A stretch of DNA of 64,000 nucleotides from Clostridium sp. Marseille-P2415 (GTDB lineage: Bacteria; Bacillota; Clostridia; Lachnospirales; Lachnospiraceae). A model generated the notes under the pieces. The model saw only the letters and a program-made list of their open reading frames with translations. It was not told where the DNA came from and did not search any database. The stretch spans positions 1,630,201 to 1,694,200 of the forward strand of contig NZ_LT732526.1 of NCBI RefSeq assembly GCF_900155545.1, given 5' to 3'. Below, in pieces: positions 36,220 through 43,985 of this stretch (its first letter is position 1; each line of letters starts with the position of its first letter). Both the position numbers and the translations under genes were made by a program.

Positions 36220-36260
36220 GAATAAAGTGCGGTTCCATGACCTGGAAACGCACTTTATTC
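36220..36260 (+). terminator. terminator after the coat protein genes
   Basis: GAATAAAGTGCG (36220-36231) pairs with CGCACTTTATTC (36249-36260), 12 bases, with a further GTTCCA/TGGAA pairing inside. It separates the coat genes from the convergent FMN-binding gene. Confidence 0.75.
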
Positions 36261-36280
36261 ATATTCTTCCTGTTGCCCGA

Positions 36281-36739
36281 TTATTTCATTTGTGCCTGTT
36301 CAAGAGCGTTTTCCAGCGCCTTTAAATGAGTTTTGGATGTCAGGGTCGCACCGCTTATTGCATCCACCTCCAGCGTCTGCGAGTTAATCACATTGCGGAA
36401 CAGATCATCAATACTTCGTCCACCTGTCAGTTTTACAGGCTTTCCCTCTTTATCCACGGCTCCTTTTAATATTTTGACATCGGAAATCTCACCTTCCGAT
36501 ATCATTACCTGGACCTTAGTATCTCTGAAATGAGACTTGGTCCCTTTATATTCCCCTACATAGGTTCCGTTACGGAGTTTTTTAAAGTCTACATCTGAAA
36601 AAGAAAGCTTTCCGATTTCACGCCGTCCCGGTGCATCGGCCAGAATTCCCACTATTAATCCGGCCGCAATTAATACTGCAATGATCAATATTACAATCCA
36701 CATTTTTCTTTTCCCCTTTCTTTTAACAGGATTCCCCAT
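36281..36739 (-). CDS. membrane-anchored FMN-binding domain protein
   Basis: A 152-residue protein with one N-terminal membrane helix (residues 13-35) and an FMN_bind domain outside it. The covalent flavinylation motif is DAISGATLTS near residue 128, of the [DS]xx[ST]GAT type, modified by ApbE on a Thr. The apbE gene is directly upstream, with a 5-base gap. Such proteins pass electrons in extracytoplasmic redox chains. No other Rnf or Nqr subunits are present here. Confidence 0.88.
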   Translation of the reverse strand: MGNPVKRKGKRKMWIVILIIAVLIAAGLIVGILADAPGRREIGKLSFSDVDFKKLRNGTYVGEYKGTKSHFRDTKVQVMISEGEISDVKILKGAVDKEGKPVKLTGGRSIDDLFRNVINSQTLEVDAISGATLTSKTHLKALENALEQAQMK

Positions 36740-36744
36740 TCTTT

Positions 36745-37713
36745 TTACTCCTTTCCTATTATGGCTGTATTTATTCCTTCAACCGCTTGATAACACTCTT
36801 TTAAGCCTTGGGTGATAAAAACCTGCTGACGCTCATCAACCAGGACAGCTTCTACACCGGAAAACTGAGCCAAATATTCAAGTCCTTTCTTTATGCCTGC
36901 TACAAATATTGCTGTTGACAGCGCATCAGCAGTCATAGCACTGTCTGCGACCGCAGTGACACTGATCAATCCTGATTCCGCAGGATATCCTGTGGCTGGG
37001 TTCAGGATATGATGCCATTTCTTACCTTCCCGGTCAATAAAATACCGCTCATAGTCACCGGAGGTGACTACTGCTTTCCCTGTTACCTTCACTGCTCCGA
37101 GCAGACACCCCTCCTGCCTGGGGTGCCGGATGCCGATACTCCAAGGAGAACCGTCGGGCCTATTTCCAAGCGTGGATACATTTCCTCCGATATTGATAAA
37201 GGCTGAGGATATGCCATGCTCCTTCAGTACTTTTATGAAACAATCACTGGCATAGCCTTTTCCGATGCCGCCTAAATCAACGGACTGTCCCGGTTTTCGA
37301 AGGCTGAGCGTTTTTTCGTCCGAATTCAACGTCAATTCATGAAAATTGACCAGAGGCAGGATACGCTGAATTCGTGTTTCCTCAGGGGCCTGGCTGGAAT
37401 GCTTATAGTCCCATAGATCAATCAAGGGGCCAACGGTAACGTCAAACAGCCCCTGCGTGATTTCAGAAAGCTGAAGTGCAAACGATAGAATCTCATAAAC
37501 TTCACAGCTGATTTTTACGTGCCCTGATCCTGCTGACAGATTGATTCTGCTGACCTCGCTGCCCGGCAGGAAGCGGCTCAGTTTTTTCTCCAGACGGGAA
37601 AGTTCCGATCCTGCGCAAACGACAGACTGCTCCGCCTTTTCACCAAATACCCTGTATGAAATGTCCGTATTCATACCAAAGCTGCTGGCCTCTGCAACCG
37701 CGGATTGCAACAT
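36745..37713 (-). CDS. apbE: FAD:protein FMN transferase
   Basis: A 322-residue ApbE. It attaches FMN from FAD to a threonine on target proteins. Motifs seen are FGMNTDISYRVFG at the N-terminus, LPGSEVSRIN, VDLGGIGKGYASD, INIGGNVSTLG and ADALSTAIFV. Only about 12 residues precede the catalytic domain, so there is no signal peptide or lipobox, unlike exported ApbE proteins. AAGGAGGC precedes the ATG. The gene follows tetR, with a TetR-like operator between them, and is coupled to the FMN-binding protein gene. Confidence 0.92.
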   Translation of the reverse strand: MLQSAVAEASSFGMNTDISYRVFGEKAEQSVVCAGSELSRLEKKLSRFLPGSEVSRINLSAGSGHVKISCEVYEILSFALQLSEITQGLFDVTVGPLIDLWDYKHSSQAPEETRIQRILPLVNFHELTLNSDEKTLSLRKPGQSVDLGGIGKGYASDCFIKVLKEHGISSAFINIGGNVSTLGNRPDGSPWSIGIRHPRQEGCLLGAVKVTGKAVVTSGDYERYFIDREGKKWHHILNPATGYPAESGLISVTAVADSAMTADALSTAIFVAGIKKGLEYLAQFSGVEAVLVDERQQVFITQGLKECYQAVEGINTAIIGKE

Positions 37714-37745
37714 GTTTAAGCCTCCTTCCGTTTGAAAACACTCAC

Positions 37746-37773
37746 GTGAATGAACTCAAACTTATTCATTCAC
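37746..37773. promoter_or_regulatory. TetR-type operator upstream of apbE
   Basis: GTGAATGA (37746-37753) and TCATTCAC (37766-37773) form an inverted repeat between tetR and apbE. The half-site GAATGA is the same as in the palindrome at the tetR start, so both are likely bound by that regulator. Confidence 0.65.
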
Positions 37774-37798
37774 TTAAAATCCCGAAAAAACTGCTCAT

Positions 37799-38395
37799 TT
37801 ATTCAGAGCAGTCCATCAGGCCTTTCATAATCAGCTCAGTCATAAGCTCCAAAAGCTGCGGAAAATATTCAAGTCCGATTTCTTCCTTATGCGTATCAAC
37901 ATTGATAATAGCGGCAAAAATCATCATAATCATCTTACTGTCAATGTCTTTACGCATTTTTCCCTGAGCTTGCCACTCTTTTACAAGCTCAAGGAAGCTG
38001 TCATATAAAAAATCAACCGCCTCAAGCCCGTTTTCCTCGCGATAAAGCTTTTCCACTTTTGCAAATACATTTTTGTTATACCATTCCTTTAAAATGGGAT
38101 TTGTACGAATGCCCTCCGCATTCAGCGCCAGCATTTGCCCCGCCACTTCCAACGGACTCCGGGATAAATCAAGGGACTGCAGGCAGTGTTTTTTTAAGTT
38201 AGCGTTTTCTTCCAGAAAAATATCCATGAAAAGTTTTTCTTTTGAAGGATAGTATTTATAAAACGTTCCTACCGCCATTCCGGTCTTTTGTGTAATCTCA
38301 GATATGTTTGTATCCTTAAAACCTTTATTGCTGAACAATTCCTTTGCACAATCGTATATCAGCGTTTTTTTATCTTCCAAAATCAGCATCTCCAT
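37799..38395 (-). CDS. TetR/AcrR-family transcriptional regulator
   Basis: A 198-residue regulator with the N-terminal TetR helix-turn-helix (DCAKELFSNKGFKDTNISEI, then MAVGTFYKYYPSKEKLF) and a variable helical ligand domain. The start is uncertain. The annotated ATG overlaps the palindrome and has no ribosome site, while TTG at 38380 would follow GGAG at the right distance. The gene lies upstream of apbE and the FMN-binding gene and probably represses them and itself. Confidence 0.87.
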   Translation of the reverse strand: MEMLILEDKKTLIYDCAKELFSNKGFKDTNISEITQKTGMAVGTFYKYYPSKEKLFMDIFLEENANLKKHCLQSLDLSRSPLEVAGQMLALNAEGIRTNPILKEWYNKNVFAKVEKLYREENGLEAVDFLYDSFLELVKEWQAQGKMRKDIDSKMIMMIFAAIINVDTHKEEIGLEYFPQLLELMTELIMKGLMDCSE

Positions 38396-38421
38396 GAATG
38401 AATATATTTTAATTCATTCAT
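38394..38421. promoter_or_regulatory. TetR-type operator at the tetR start
   Basis: ATGAATGAAT (38394-38403) and ATTCATTCAT (38412-38421) form a 10-base perfect inverted repeat with an 8-base spacer, overlapping the first ATG of tetR. It shares half-sites with the site at 37746-37773. Confidence 0.68.
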
Positions 38422-38480
38422 ATTGTACTAAATCTGCCGATGAAAGTCAATCGTTTTCTGTATATCCGCATTTTATATTT

Positions 38481-39875
38481 CTATTCTTCATAACAGACAA
38501 ACGGGATCCCTTCTTCTATATGCTCAAAAATCGTTTTTGCCAGATACAACGGAGCATTTACACATCCATGGGTTCCATTTCTTTTATATATCTCTCCTCC
38601 GAAAGAATATCTCCAGCTCGCATCATGAACCCCCATATTCCCATAAAATGGCATCCAGTATTTTACAGCCGCCCTGTAGCCCGGGCCTGATAAAACTGCA
38701 TCTTTTTGTTTATAGTTAAGCATATAGGTCCCAACTACAGTTGAATTTCCTCTATTGGGATTCCCTGTCACCACCGGGCCATGGGTGATTAACCTCCCAT
38801 CCTTATAAAACCATAAATGCTGTCTGGTTATGTTGATTTCCACGTAGGTATTGCCTATTTCGTTTTCACCCCTGGGCAGGGCTTTTTGTGCATAAACCGG
38901 TTCCCTGACAATTACCTGCCCATGGTTTATATTTTCCAGCAGTGCTTCCGTTTCAGCACTCCTGTTAATTTTCCAGCCATAAAGCCCCCCTTTCACTTCT
39001 ATGACTTTCCCAACCGATGTTCTGAAATTTCTTGCAATTCCGACAGTATCATATTTTTTGCTCAATCCTTTTACATAATTCCCAGCCGCAGTCTTGCTTA
39101 TTTCCACATCCAGATTTCCATCTACACTCAGCCATTCGTTAATAGTATCACCATCTAATTTTTCCTTTTGGCTGCCAAATACATAGGTAATATTAGTTGA
39201 TACGTACTTATTTAAAAGCTCCCTGGTTCTAAGAGTTTTAGCAGAATTCAAGGTATATTCCGGATTTTCGTAACATAGCTTTTCATTTAAATCTAATTTA
39301 GTCTCTCCCCTTAAAATACCCGACCGGATGGCTGTGTTTAAATGATCTTTCCTTATTTCATTTCCATATACTTCTTCCACCAGCTCGTAAGAGCCATTGG
39401 AATACTTAAAATCCACATTTCGTGATTCTATCCTATTGTTATTTAAACAATGTAAGCCGTCTATTTTATTTTCCAGAGCATTTTTATTATAGGTAAATAA
39501 ACCGTTGGCATATACTTTTTGATCTTTCAATAATGAAGCTATCCATTTCAGGGAATTCTGCCTTTGAAGAATTTCTGAAATATTATTTTTTTCATTGTAT
39601 TCCAGTTCAACATCCCGCCCGGTTATCTCTTCGGTTTCCCCATTTCTTTCTATTAATTGCAGCCTGTAGCTTTTTACATGATTTTTCATTATCTGATTCA
39701 CATCATCCTCCGCTTTTAATGAGACATTTACCCCATTTATTGTGGTGTTAATAAGGAAATGATTCTTAAAGTATAAGGAAATAAGTAAATAAACCAGTAT
39801 AATGAAAGCAATTGCAATAATAGTATTTCCTGTGACCCCTCTTTTGGAAAGTATTTTAATCTTCCCATCCCTCAT
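38481..39875 (-). CDS. L,D-transpeptidase with YkuD catalytic domain
   Basis: A 464-residue cell-wall enzyme anchored by an N-terminal membrane helix (residues 15-37). The middle part has putative peptidoglycan-binding (PG_binding_4-like) repeats. The C-terminal YkuD domain runs from VEINITRQHLWFYKDGRLI to the end, with MPFYGNMGVHD and the catalytic GTHGCVNAP motif near residue 440. It would form 3-3 cross-links in peptidoglycan. It is a single gene with no clear partner. Confidence 0.92.
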   Translation of the reverse strand: MRDGKIKILSKRGVTGNTIIAIAFIILVYLLISLYFKNHFLINTTINGVNVSLKAEDDVNQIMKNHVKSYRLQLIERNGETEEITGRDVELEYNEKNNISEILQRQNSLKWIASLLKDQKVYANGLFTYNKNALENKIDGLHCLNNNRIESRNVDFKYSNGSYELVEEVYGNEIRKDHLNTAIRSGILRGETKLDLNEKLCYENPEYTLNSAKTLRTRELLNKYVSTNITYVFGSQKEKLDGDTINEWLSVDGNLDVEISKTAAGNYVKGLSKKYDTVGIARNFRTSVGKVIEVKGGLYGWKINRSAETEALLENINHGQVIVREPVYAQKALPRGENEIGNTYVEINITRQHLWFYKDGRLITHGPVVTGNPNRGNSTVVGTYMLNYKQKDAVLSGPGYRAAVKYWMPFYGNMGVHDASWRYSFGGEIYKRNGTHGCVNAPLYLAKTIFEHIEEGIPFVCYEE

Positions 39876-39994
39876 GCCAGTTTATACCTCTCATCAGAAT
39901 ACACTGTACTTCAACATAATAATTACTTCATCTTATGTTTGTTTTTCTGATTTTAAAACTTAAGATGCATCGGATACAGGTACTCCGCCATGCG

Positions 39995-40162
39995 TCACCT
40001 GGCATTCGCCCATTCATTTACTCTCCGGCTGCTCTCTTCTTCCGATAAATCCTCAATTCTGGTCATAACAGTCCATCTTACCCCACTTTCAAGCACCGAA
40101 TCAACATCCGCGGCGTAAATCGACAAAGAATAGCATGCATAATCCCTATCTGCCGGAAATAG
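39995..40162 (-). pseudogene. possible C-terminal fragment of an unidentified gene
   Basis: Between the transpeptidase and the MATE leader, an open frame on the minus strand reads from just after a stop through DYACYSLSIYAADVDSVLE to WTVMTRIEDLSEEESS and a TGA at 39995. It has no plausible start at its left end and a protein-like composition, so it may be a gene remnant. I do not recognise the family. The rest of 39876-40175 shows nothing else. Confidence 0.25.
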
Positions 40163-40175
40163 TCAATATTATAAA

Positions 40176-40204
40176 TTGACAATATAAACACCATGTGCTA
40201 AACT
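40176..40204 (+). promoter_or_regulatory. promoter of the MATE leader
   Basis: TTGACA (40176-40181) and TAAACT (40199-40204) are 17 bases apart. The predicted start near 40211 gives a leader of about 214 bases before the MATE gene. Confidence 0.68.
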
Positions 40205-40210
40205 ATTTTT

Positions 40211-40424
40211 GAAAAATGAATAAGTTACTGACTTATTCTTTACCGCCGGGTAAAGAATTCAGCGTCAGACTTCATATCGTTAGGCCGTGGAAGATATGAA
40301 GTTCTGGCGCTTTTTATTTACGCAGGCAACGAGCCAAACGAACATGTTCACTTGGCGACTGCCGCGATAACCGGAGAAACTCGCAAAGCGTGTTTTTCCG
40401 GTTTTGTATGGAGGTCTGTATTCA
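40211..40424 (+). promoter_or_regulatory. structured leader RNA with two terminator-like hairpins (candidate attenuator)
   Basis: The leader contains three hairpins in order. AGCGTCAGACTTCATATC pairs with GATATGAAGTTCTGGCGCT and ends in TTTTTATTT (40261-40319). GAGCCAA pairs with TTGGCG around a GAACATGTTC loop (40331-40364). AACCGGAGAAACTCGC pairs with GCGTGTTTTTCCGGTT followed by TTG (40373-40406). The first and third look like terminators that must be read through for MATE expression. I could not match it to a known riboswitch class. Confidence 0.6.
40216..40299 (+). CDS. possible leader peptide (27 codons) in the MATE leader
   Basis: An ATG about five bases after the predicted transcript start opens a 27-codon frame (MNKLLTYSLPPGKEF, then RLHIVRPWKI and TGA). 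It runs through the left arm of the first terminator hairpin and stops in its right arm, so a ribosome on it could prevent termination. No ribosome site is possible with so short a 5' end, so it would be translated almost leaderless. Speculative. Confidence 0.3.
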   Translation: MNKLLTYSLPPGKEFSVRLHIVRPWKI

Positions 40425-41753
40425 ATGAAAAATATGACATGCTTTAAGGAATTTGTGAAATACTCATCGTTAAACGTTCTTGGTATGATAGGTTTGTCCT
40501 GCTATATCCTGGCAGACACCTTCTTCATTTCAAAGGGACTCGGGGCAAATGGTTTAGCCGCTTTAAATCTTGCAATTCCGATCTACAGTTTTATTCACGG
40601 AAGCGGCTTAATGTTCGGTATCGGAGGAGCTACGAAATATTCTATTTTAAAGAGTCAAAACAAAATGAACGATGCAAATCATGCATTTACAAATACCGCT
40701 TTTCTTACTCTCAGTTTTGCCGCCGCATTTTTTGTAATTGGGATTTTTTTCTCTGAAACGCTTGCACATCTGATGGGAGCTGATGAAACGGTTTTTCAAA
40801 TGAGCAAGACCTACTTGCAGGTAATTCTTTTGTTTGCTCCGATGTTTATGTTAAATAATCTGATTTTATGCTTTGTAAGAAATGACGGTGCCCCTCAGCT
40901 TTCCATGATCGCAATGATAGGCGGCAGCTTATCAAATATTGTTCTGGATTATGTCTTTATTTTCCCGTTTAAAATGGGGATCTTTGGTGCTGTCCTCGCA
41001 ACTGGACTTGCCCCGGTCATCAGTATGCTTATTCTCTCTCCTTTTTTCATTAAAAAGAAGAACCGCTTTCATCTGACGAAGTGTACGATTTCAGGACAAT
41101 TAATTAGCAATATTTTTTCAAGCGGACTGCCTTCACTCATTACAGAAGTATCCTCCGGCGTTGTTATCATTGTTTTCAACATAATTATATTGAGGCTGCA
41201 GGGAAATACCGGTGTTGCGGCATATGGGATTCTCGCAAATCTTTCATTGGTGGTAATTGCGATATACACAGGCATAGCACAAGGGATCCAGCCGATTATC
41301 AGCAGGAACTATGGAACCGGTAACCGTGTAAACGTCCAGGCAATTTTACGTTATGCCCTGATAACCATGTCAGCGATATCTGTAGTTGTTTATTTGTGTA
41401 TATTCTTCGGAGCACCACAGATTGTAAATATCTTCAACAGTGAACAAAATGCACTTTTGCAAAGTATCGCTGTAACAGGGTTGAAAATTTACTTTACAGG
41501 TTGTGTATTTGCCGGATTTAACATAATTATATCCGTTTATTTTACCTCAACTGAATACGCGCGCCCTGCACACATAATCTCAATTTTGCGTGGATTTTTA
41601 ATTATTATTCCAATGGCCCTTTTGTTATCCTCCATAGGCGGAATGATAGGTGTCTGGTGTGTCTTTCCGGCAACAGAACTGACTGTAGGTGGGATAGGGC
41701 TTACTTTATATCTTTTTTCTAAAAAAGGACAGGGTTCAAAGAAGAAAAATTAA
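40425..41753 (+). CDS. MATE family efflux transporter
   Basis: A 442-residue membrane protein with about twelve hydrophobic segments. MATE-type features include SCYILADTFFISKGLGANGLAALN near the N-terminus, GGATKYSILKSQN, LMGADETVF and, in the second half, YTGIAQGIQPIISRNYG. MATE proteins expel drugs or metabolites with sodium or protons. I chose ATG 40425 because GGAGGT lies nine bases before it; a TTG seven codons upstream lies inside the second hairpin. Expression is probably controlled by the leader. Confidence 0.92.
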   Translation: MKNMTCFKEFVKYSSLNVLGMIGLSCYILADTFFISKGLGANGLAALNLAIPIYSFIHGSGLMFGIGGATKYSILKSQNKMNDANHAFTNTAFLTLSFAAAFFVIGIFFSETLAHLMGADETVFQMSKTYLQVILLFAPMFMLNNLILCFVRNDGAPQLSMIAMIGGSLSNIVLDYVFIFPFKMGIFGAVLATGLAPVISMLILSPFFIKKKNRFHLTKCTISGQLISNIFSSGLPSLITEVSSGVVIIVFNIIILRLQGNTGVAAYGILANLSLVVIAIYTGIAQGIQPIISRNYGTGNRVNVQAILRYALITMSAISVVVYLCIFFGAPQIVNIFNSEQNALLQSIAVTGLKIYFTGCVFAGFNIIISVYFTSTEYARPAHIISILRGFLIIIPMALLLSSIGGMIGVWCVFPATELTVGGIGLTLYLFSKKGQGSKKKN

Positions 41754-41790
41754 GAATTGCTAATTGCTTATTACGGTAAACTTTTCATAA

Positions 41791-41828
41791 GATCCCGCAA
41801 ACCTGTTCGCTGACTGGTTTGCGGGATC
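41791..41828 (+). terminator. terminator after the MATE gene
   Basis: GATCCCGCAAACC (41791-41803) pairs perfectly with GGTTTGCGGGATC (41816-41828). The tail TTGTCTAATT is only moderately T rich. Confidence 0.75.
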
Positions 41829-41893
41829 TTGTCTAATTAAAACCCGATTCATTTATTGTCTGCAGGCACATTTTTCTATTGGCCTTCCTTCGT

Positions 41894-41973
41894 TTATGCA
41901 CCATTGGTCTTAATGATCTTCTGGTACCACCCCATAAAAAGCCCTCCGGAAATACGGTTGTTTTTTGATTCAT
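41894..41973 (-). pseudogene. collapsed GH1 6-phospho-beta-glucosidase gene (N- and C-terminal ends only)
   Basis: Behind a strong ribosome site (GGGAGGAAAGGAA) an ATG at 41973 opens MNQKTTVFPEGFLWGG, the typical N-terminus of GH1 6-phospho-beta-glucosidases. After 16 codons the sequence changes, and in another frame it reads WYQKIIKTNGA and stop, the typical GH1 C-terminus. The roughly 450 middle codons are missing and the junction lies in GGGGTGGTACC. This is an internal deletion that left 80 bases, out of frame. It was the last gene of the uronide operon, 16 bases after uidA. Confidence 0.75.
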
Positions 41974-41989
41974 TTCCTTTCCTCCCTCT

Positions 41990-43813
41990 CTATCTGTCCT
42001 TTTTATAGTCTAAGGGAAGGCTTTCCCATCTCTTTTTCAGCAGAAATGCGGCAGCTTTCGGCTGTCTCTGCCTTGTGAAAATTCCTTTTTTATTTCCATT
42101 GACGCGCATGATCCCTTCCGTTGTCTGGAAATCTGCAAAATTCCACACCTGCTCTCCCACCACAAAATCCAGAGAGTCAAAGACCTCATTGGTCAGCTCC
42201 AGGATCTCTTCCTGATACTCCTGTGACCACATCACGGACGGCAGCTTATGTTCCAATGCGGAAGTATCTGCACCGTATTCCGTAAATACAAATGGCTTAT
42301 TGGGTTCCACTTCTTTCCACTGGCGCATTTCTTCCCGGAAATCTTCAAATGCATCGGATATTTCATAGCCGCCTTTGATGTACCAGCCGTAATACCGGTT
42401 CAGACATATGAAATCACTGAACTGATGGCATTTACAGATATAAGGGCCGGAGTTCTTGATCTCAGCAAAGGTTCTCGGCCTCCTTTGGGGATCCAGCTCC
42501 CGGGCTTTCTCAAACAATGCTTTGAAATATGGAACGCTCTCCTCGGAGGTCGTTTCCGGCTCATTTAACAGGCTCCAGGCGATTACACTGGCATGGTTCT
42601 TATCTCTGGCAATCAATTCCTCAATATCCTCTAAATGCCTCGTAAGCAGCCGGGGGATGGTGTCCGCTTCAAAAAATGCCGACATTTTGCCGTTTGATGC
42701 ATCCACAAAATTCTTTGTACTCTTAAAGAGTCCGACCGCCGCGACCTCATCAATAATCAGGAATCCCTCTCTGTCAGCCATTCTGTAGATTTCTTCGTCA
42801 TAGGGATAATGAGAGGTCCGGAATGAATTGGCTCCTATCCACTTCATCAGTTCAAAATCACGTTTCATCATGCAGCGGTTAAAGCCTCTGCCGGAAACAT
42901 CACTGTCTTCATGCTTTCCAAAACCTTTTAAATAAACAGGAGTCCCATTGATAAGAATTTTAGTATCCCGGATCGCTACGGTCCTGATCCCTATCTGGTC
43001 CTCATATTGATCGATCAAGCGCGCTCCGTCCCTGATCTGAATGCGAAGGGTATATAAATAGGCATCCCGGACCTGCCATAGCCTTGCATTCTTTACATTC
43101 AGAACTCCCTCTTTTCCGGAAGCTTTGGCTGCAAGGTTCCCTTCCTCATCAAAAAGCTCCAATTCAACCAGATTGTTCCCCGTTGTTACAACGCTGTACC
43201 GCACGTTGGCATCTGTTCCATCCAGTTCATATACGGTGCTGTAATCAAAAACATATTCCTCCGGGCATACAATGATCTGCACGGATCTGTGTAAGCCGGA
43301 ATAGTTATAAAAATCAAAATACGGTGCGGCTTTTTTCCTTCCGTTTTTTAATGTGATCGTAGCTCCGCAGGGAATGTTTGTGACAGACAGCTCATTGTTT
43401 ACAACGGCAGTGATCCGGTTCTTCTGATTAAACAGCACTGTTTTGGAGATATCCACGGAAAACGGAAGAAAACCTCCTTCATGAGAGCCTGCATACTGAC
43501 CATTGACATAAATGTCCGCTTTGTGGGTGGCTGCCCCGAATCTTAAGAAAAGGGCTTCTCCCTGCCATCTGTCAGAAACAAATACCTCTGTCTCATACCA
43601 CACATCTCCCACAAATTCCCGGATTTCCTTTTCCGTATAAAAGTCCTGAAAGCTTGCCGGTACAGGGATCATGTCATAGCCGTAAAGTCCCTCCTGCCAG
43701 CCAGACTGACGCCCCTGGGATTCCCAGTCGATTTTAAACTTCCACATTCCATCCAGAGAGATGAACTGTCTGGTTTCCGTATCCTGGGGATACAATGAAG
43801 AATATGTTAACAT
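41990..43813 (-). CDS. uidA: beta-glucuronidase (glycoside hydrolase family 2)
   Basis: A 607-residue GH2 enzyme that releases glucuronic acid from beta-glucuronides in the cytoplasm. Three GH2 domains are present: a jelly-roll (FRFGAATHKADIYVNGQYAG-like part near 90-112), an immunoglobulin-like domain and a TIM barrel. The acid/base is in LLNEPE and the nucleophile in VFTEYGAD. NGNKKG near residue 575 supplies the Asn-x-Lys signature that recognises the uronate carboxyl group and separates glucuronidases from galactosidases. It has no signal peptide. Only a poor ribosome site stands before the ATG because an IS607-type element has separated it from AAGGAGGTGAG, so translation may be impaired. 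Confidence 0.92.
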   Translation of the reverse strand: MLTYSSLYPQDTETRQFISLDGMWKFKIDWESQGRQSGWQEGLYGYDMIPVPASFQDFYTEKEIREFVGDVWYETEVFVSDRWQGEALFLRFGAATHKADIYVNGQYAGSHEGGFLPFSVDISKTVLFNQKNRITAVVNNELSVTNIPCGATITLKNGRKKAAPYFDFYNYSGLHRSVQIIVCPEEYVFDYSTVYELDGTDANVRYSVVTTGNNLVELELFDEEGNLAAKASGKEGVLNVKNARLWQVRDAYLYTLRIQIRDGARLIDQYEDQIGIRTVAIRDTKILINGTPVYLKGFGKHEDSDVSGRGFNRCMMKRDFELMKWIGANSFRTSHYPYDEEIYRMADREGFLIIDEVAAVGLFKSTKNFVDASNGKMSAFFEADTIPRLLTRHLEDIEELIARDKNHASVIAWSLLNEPETTSEESVPYFKALFEKARELDPQRRPRTFAEIKNSGPYICKCHQFSDFICLNRYYGWYIKGGYEISDAFEDFREEMRQWKEVEPNKPFVFTEYGADTSALEHKLPSVMWSQEYQEEILELTNEVFDSLDFVVGEQVWNFADFQTTEGIMRVNGNKKGIFTRQRQPKAAAFLLKKRWESLPLDYKKDR

Positions 43814-43985
43814 CCTGTTACCGTTACTGAAAACTTATAAAAAGTCATAAATTATATAAACTTTTATGTTTCATTCCTTTTTCATCGTGTCTGCTTTTGC
43901 CATAGCTACTCGCATTTGATATAACACTCCAAAGGCTTAAATTCCCGTTTAACGTACGGTACATATTAGCAGTAACTTTTAGGTG

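Noticed and set aside
40211-40424. Known riboswitch class (guanidine, preQ1, manganese or purine) before the MATE gene
   Set aside because: I could not find the conserved core bases of these classes; only the hairpins are supported.
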